DNA of 34,385 nt from Mariprofundaceae bacterium (GTDB taxonomy: Bacteria; Pseudomonadota; Zetaproteobacteria; Mariprofundales; J009). The DNA lies in assembly GCA_015489095.1 (NCBI GenBank), contig WFMN01000145.1, positions 1-34,385 on the forward strand. The letters run 5' to 3'. Both the position numbers and the translations under genes were made by a program. Under the pieces are notes generated by a model that was given only the letters and a program-made list of their open reading frames with translations, did not search any database and was not told the DNA's origin. Within the stretch, counting starts at the first letter, position 1. Each line of letters starts with the position of its first letter. Below are positions 33,070-34,385 of this stretch, in pieces.

Positions 33070-34109
33070 ACCGTTCCAGCTACAACCGAGTCGAGCGGCC
33101 AACGGGCGCGTGCGTCCCAACGATCGCGGGCGGGGATGGGCAGCCCTTGGCGATGCCGCAGCCACGCGGCGTAGGCGATCATCGCCGCGTTGTCGGTACA
33201 GTGGCTTCCCCGCGGCAGATGGAGGCGCACCCCCTGCCGGCCACAGCGCGCGGCCAGCATCTCCCGCAGCCGCCGGTTGGCGGCCACCCCGCCGGCGATC
33301 ACCAGATCGTCCACCCCCTGCTGGCGGCAGGCCGCCAGCGCCTTGGTCGCCAACACCTCGCAGATCGCCTGCTGCAACGAGGCCGCCACATCCGCCACCC
33401 CGTCGGCTGAGGCCAGCAGATCGGGTTGGTCGCGCAGCAGGTAGGCGACAGCGGTTTTCAGGCCGGAAAAACTGAAATGGAGATTGGGCTTGCGCAGCAT
33501 CGGACGGGGAAAGGCGAAACGCGCGGCCTCCCCCCGTGCCGCCGCATCGGCGATCGCGGGGCCTCCGGGATAGCCAAGCCCCAACATCCGCGCGCACTTG
33601 TCGAAGCACTCGCCGGCGGCGTCATCCACCGTCTGGCCGAGCAGCCGGTAGCGGCCGACACCATCGACCCGTACCAGCAGGGTATGGCCGCCGGAGACCA
33701 GCAGCGTCACCGAGGGCTGTGGCAATGGATCGCCCCCGATCCCCGCCGCCAGCAGATGCCCCTCAAGGTGGTGCACGGGAATCAGCGGCAGCCCGCTTGC
33801 CGCCGCAAGGCCACGGGCGTAGGAGACCCCAACCAGCAGCGCCCCCATCAGCCCGGGTCCTGCGGTGACGGCGATGGCATCGATATCGCGCCAATCGCGG
33901 CGGCAATCCACCAGCAACGCCTCCACCATCGGCGGCAGCGCGCGCAGGTGTTCGCGCGAGGCAAGCTCCGGCACCACCCCGCCAAAACGGGCATGTAGCG
34001 CGACCTGCGAGGCGATGCGCTCGCCGATCAGGGTCGCCTGCCGCCCCGCTCCCGCGAGCAGCGCCACCGCGCTCTCGTCACACGAGGTTTCAATGGCGAG
34101 GATGTTCAT
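33066..34109 (-). CDS. tsaD: tRNA N6-adenosine threonylcarbamoyltransferase
   Basis: Transfers the threonylcarbamoyl group from TC-AMP to A37 of ANN-decoding tRNAs, with TsaB and TsaE. 347 residues, ASKHA fold. Start MNILAIETSCDESAVALL is the family signature. Metal-binding His114 and His118 are in PVHHLEGHLL. The phosphate-like loops are LLVSGGHTLLV and GGVAANRRLREML; the later CTDNAAMIAYAAW carries the third metal ligand Asp. ATG at 34109. It overlaps pilS by four bases, an unusual neighbour for tsaD. Upstream lies a tandem repeat array rather than a recognisable promoter. Confidence 0.97.
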   Translation of the reverse strand: MNILAIETSCDESAVALLAGAGRQATLIGERIASQVALHARFGGVVPELASREHLRALPPMVEALLVDCRRDWRDIDAIAVTAGPGLMGALLVGVSYARGLAAASGLPLIPVHHLEGHLLAAGIGGDPLPQPSVTLLVSGGHTLLVRVDGVGRYRLLGQTVDDAAGECFDKCARMLGLGYPGGPAIADAAARGEAARFAFPRPMLRKPNLHFSFSGLKTAVAYLLRDQPDLLASADGVADVAASLQQAICEVLATKALAACRQQGVDDLVIAGGVAANRRLREMLAARCGRQGVRLHLPRGSHCTDNAAMIAYAAWLRHRQGLPIPARDRWDARARWPLDSVVAGTV

Positions 34110-34128
34110 CTTGGTCGGTGGGTGATGT

Positions 34129-34385
34129 TTTTACCACGGAGGCACGGAGAGCACGGAGGGAAAAAGGTCATTCCGGCCTCCGAGCCGGAATCCATCCCAT
34201 CCGGCACCTTGGTGGATACCGGCCTGCGCCGGTATGACGGTTTTCACCGCGGAGGCGCGGAGAGCGCGGAGGGAAAGGGAAAGTCATTCCGGCCTCCGAG
34301 CCGGAATCCATCCCATCCGGCACCTTGGTGGATACCGGCCTGCGCCGGTATGACGGTTTTCACCGCGGAGGCGCGGAGAGCGCGG
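34129..34385. repeat. tandem repeat array, 112-116-bp units, continuing past the window
   Basis: Units start at TTTT at 34129, 34241 and 34357, so the first two are 112 and 116 bp and the third is cut by the edge. Each has a purine-rich CGGAGGCGCGGAGAGCGCGG block, then ATTCCGGC-CTCCGA-GCCGGAAT and ATACCGGC-CTGC-GCCGGTAT, two perfect 8-bp hairpins. The first unit has CACGG where the later ones have CGCGG. No coding sequence is seen in 34110-34385. Confidence 0.85.

Overview
The window (34,385 bp, GC-rich, gene-dense) looks like chromosome from a Pseudomonadota bacterium. The gene content supports this: GlnD, HisZ, an APH-type homoserine kinase, a short phosphatidylserine decarboxylase overlapping PssA, a PilS/PilR-like pair and full-length MetH. 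The aminotransferase-serA-hisZ order and the psd-pssA overlap suggest an alphaproteobacterial or Magnetococcia-like lineage, but this is inference. There are no rRNA, tRNA, CRISPR, phage or transposase genes.

Layout. 1-3600 (minus strand): homoserine kinase thrB, the ABC permease pair dppB-dppC, then a truncated-by-window 6-phosphogluconate dehydrogenase gene that also appears to carry an internal deletion. 3600-5211 (plus): a terminator-like hairpin, then psd-pssA for phosphatidylethanolamine synthesis. 5177-9387 (minus): glnD, a patatin-like hydrolase and a MurU-like nucleotidyltransferase, all overlapping. 9476-11876 (plus): ilvE and a histidine kinase without a partner regulator. 11882-12562 (minus): a CobS-like membrane protein that has lost the family's acidic motif. 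12674-19363 (plus): thiC, a CBS-pair protein, tsaE and metH. 19357-20109 (minus): a CcdA-type protein. 20242-20538 (plus): a small membrane protein.

30216 down to 20542 (minus) is a run of ten genes separated by at most 13 bp or overlapping: aminotransferase, serA, hisZ, hepT, mntA, a CinA N-domain protein, bioA, rmuC, a radical SAM protein and a cNMP-binding-domain protein. A HepT-MntA type toxin-antitoxin pair is embedded in this otherwise metabolic run. 34109 down to 30450 (minus) is tsaD-pilS-pilR, again overlapping.

The small intergenic spaces are mostly filled by repeats. One family is a GTAG-headed REP-like palindrome pair (loci near 631, 3532, 15615 and 30299). A second is a MITE-like element with terminal inverted repeats, present twice (576-749 and 14529-14653), each copy abutting a stop codon; the first copy has the REP pair inside it. 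A third is a 112-116 bp tandem array with two perfect hairpins per unit that runs off the right edge.

The most interesting signals are the catalytically degenerate CobS homologue, the paired MITE-like elements with a nested REP, the embedded HepT-MntA pair, the internal loss in Gnd, a His kinase whose conserved phosphatase Thr is Ile, and a terminator-like hairpin upstream of psd with no visible gene before it.
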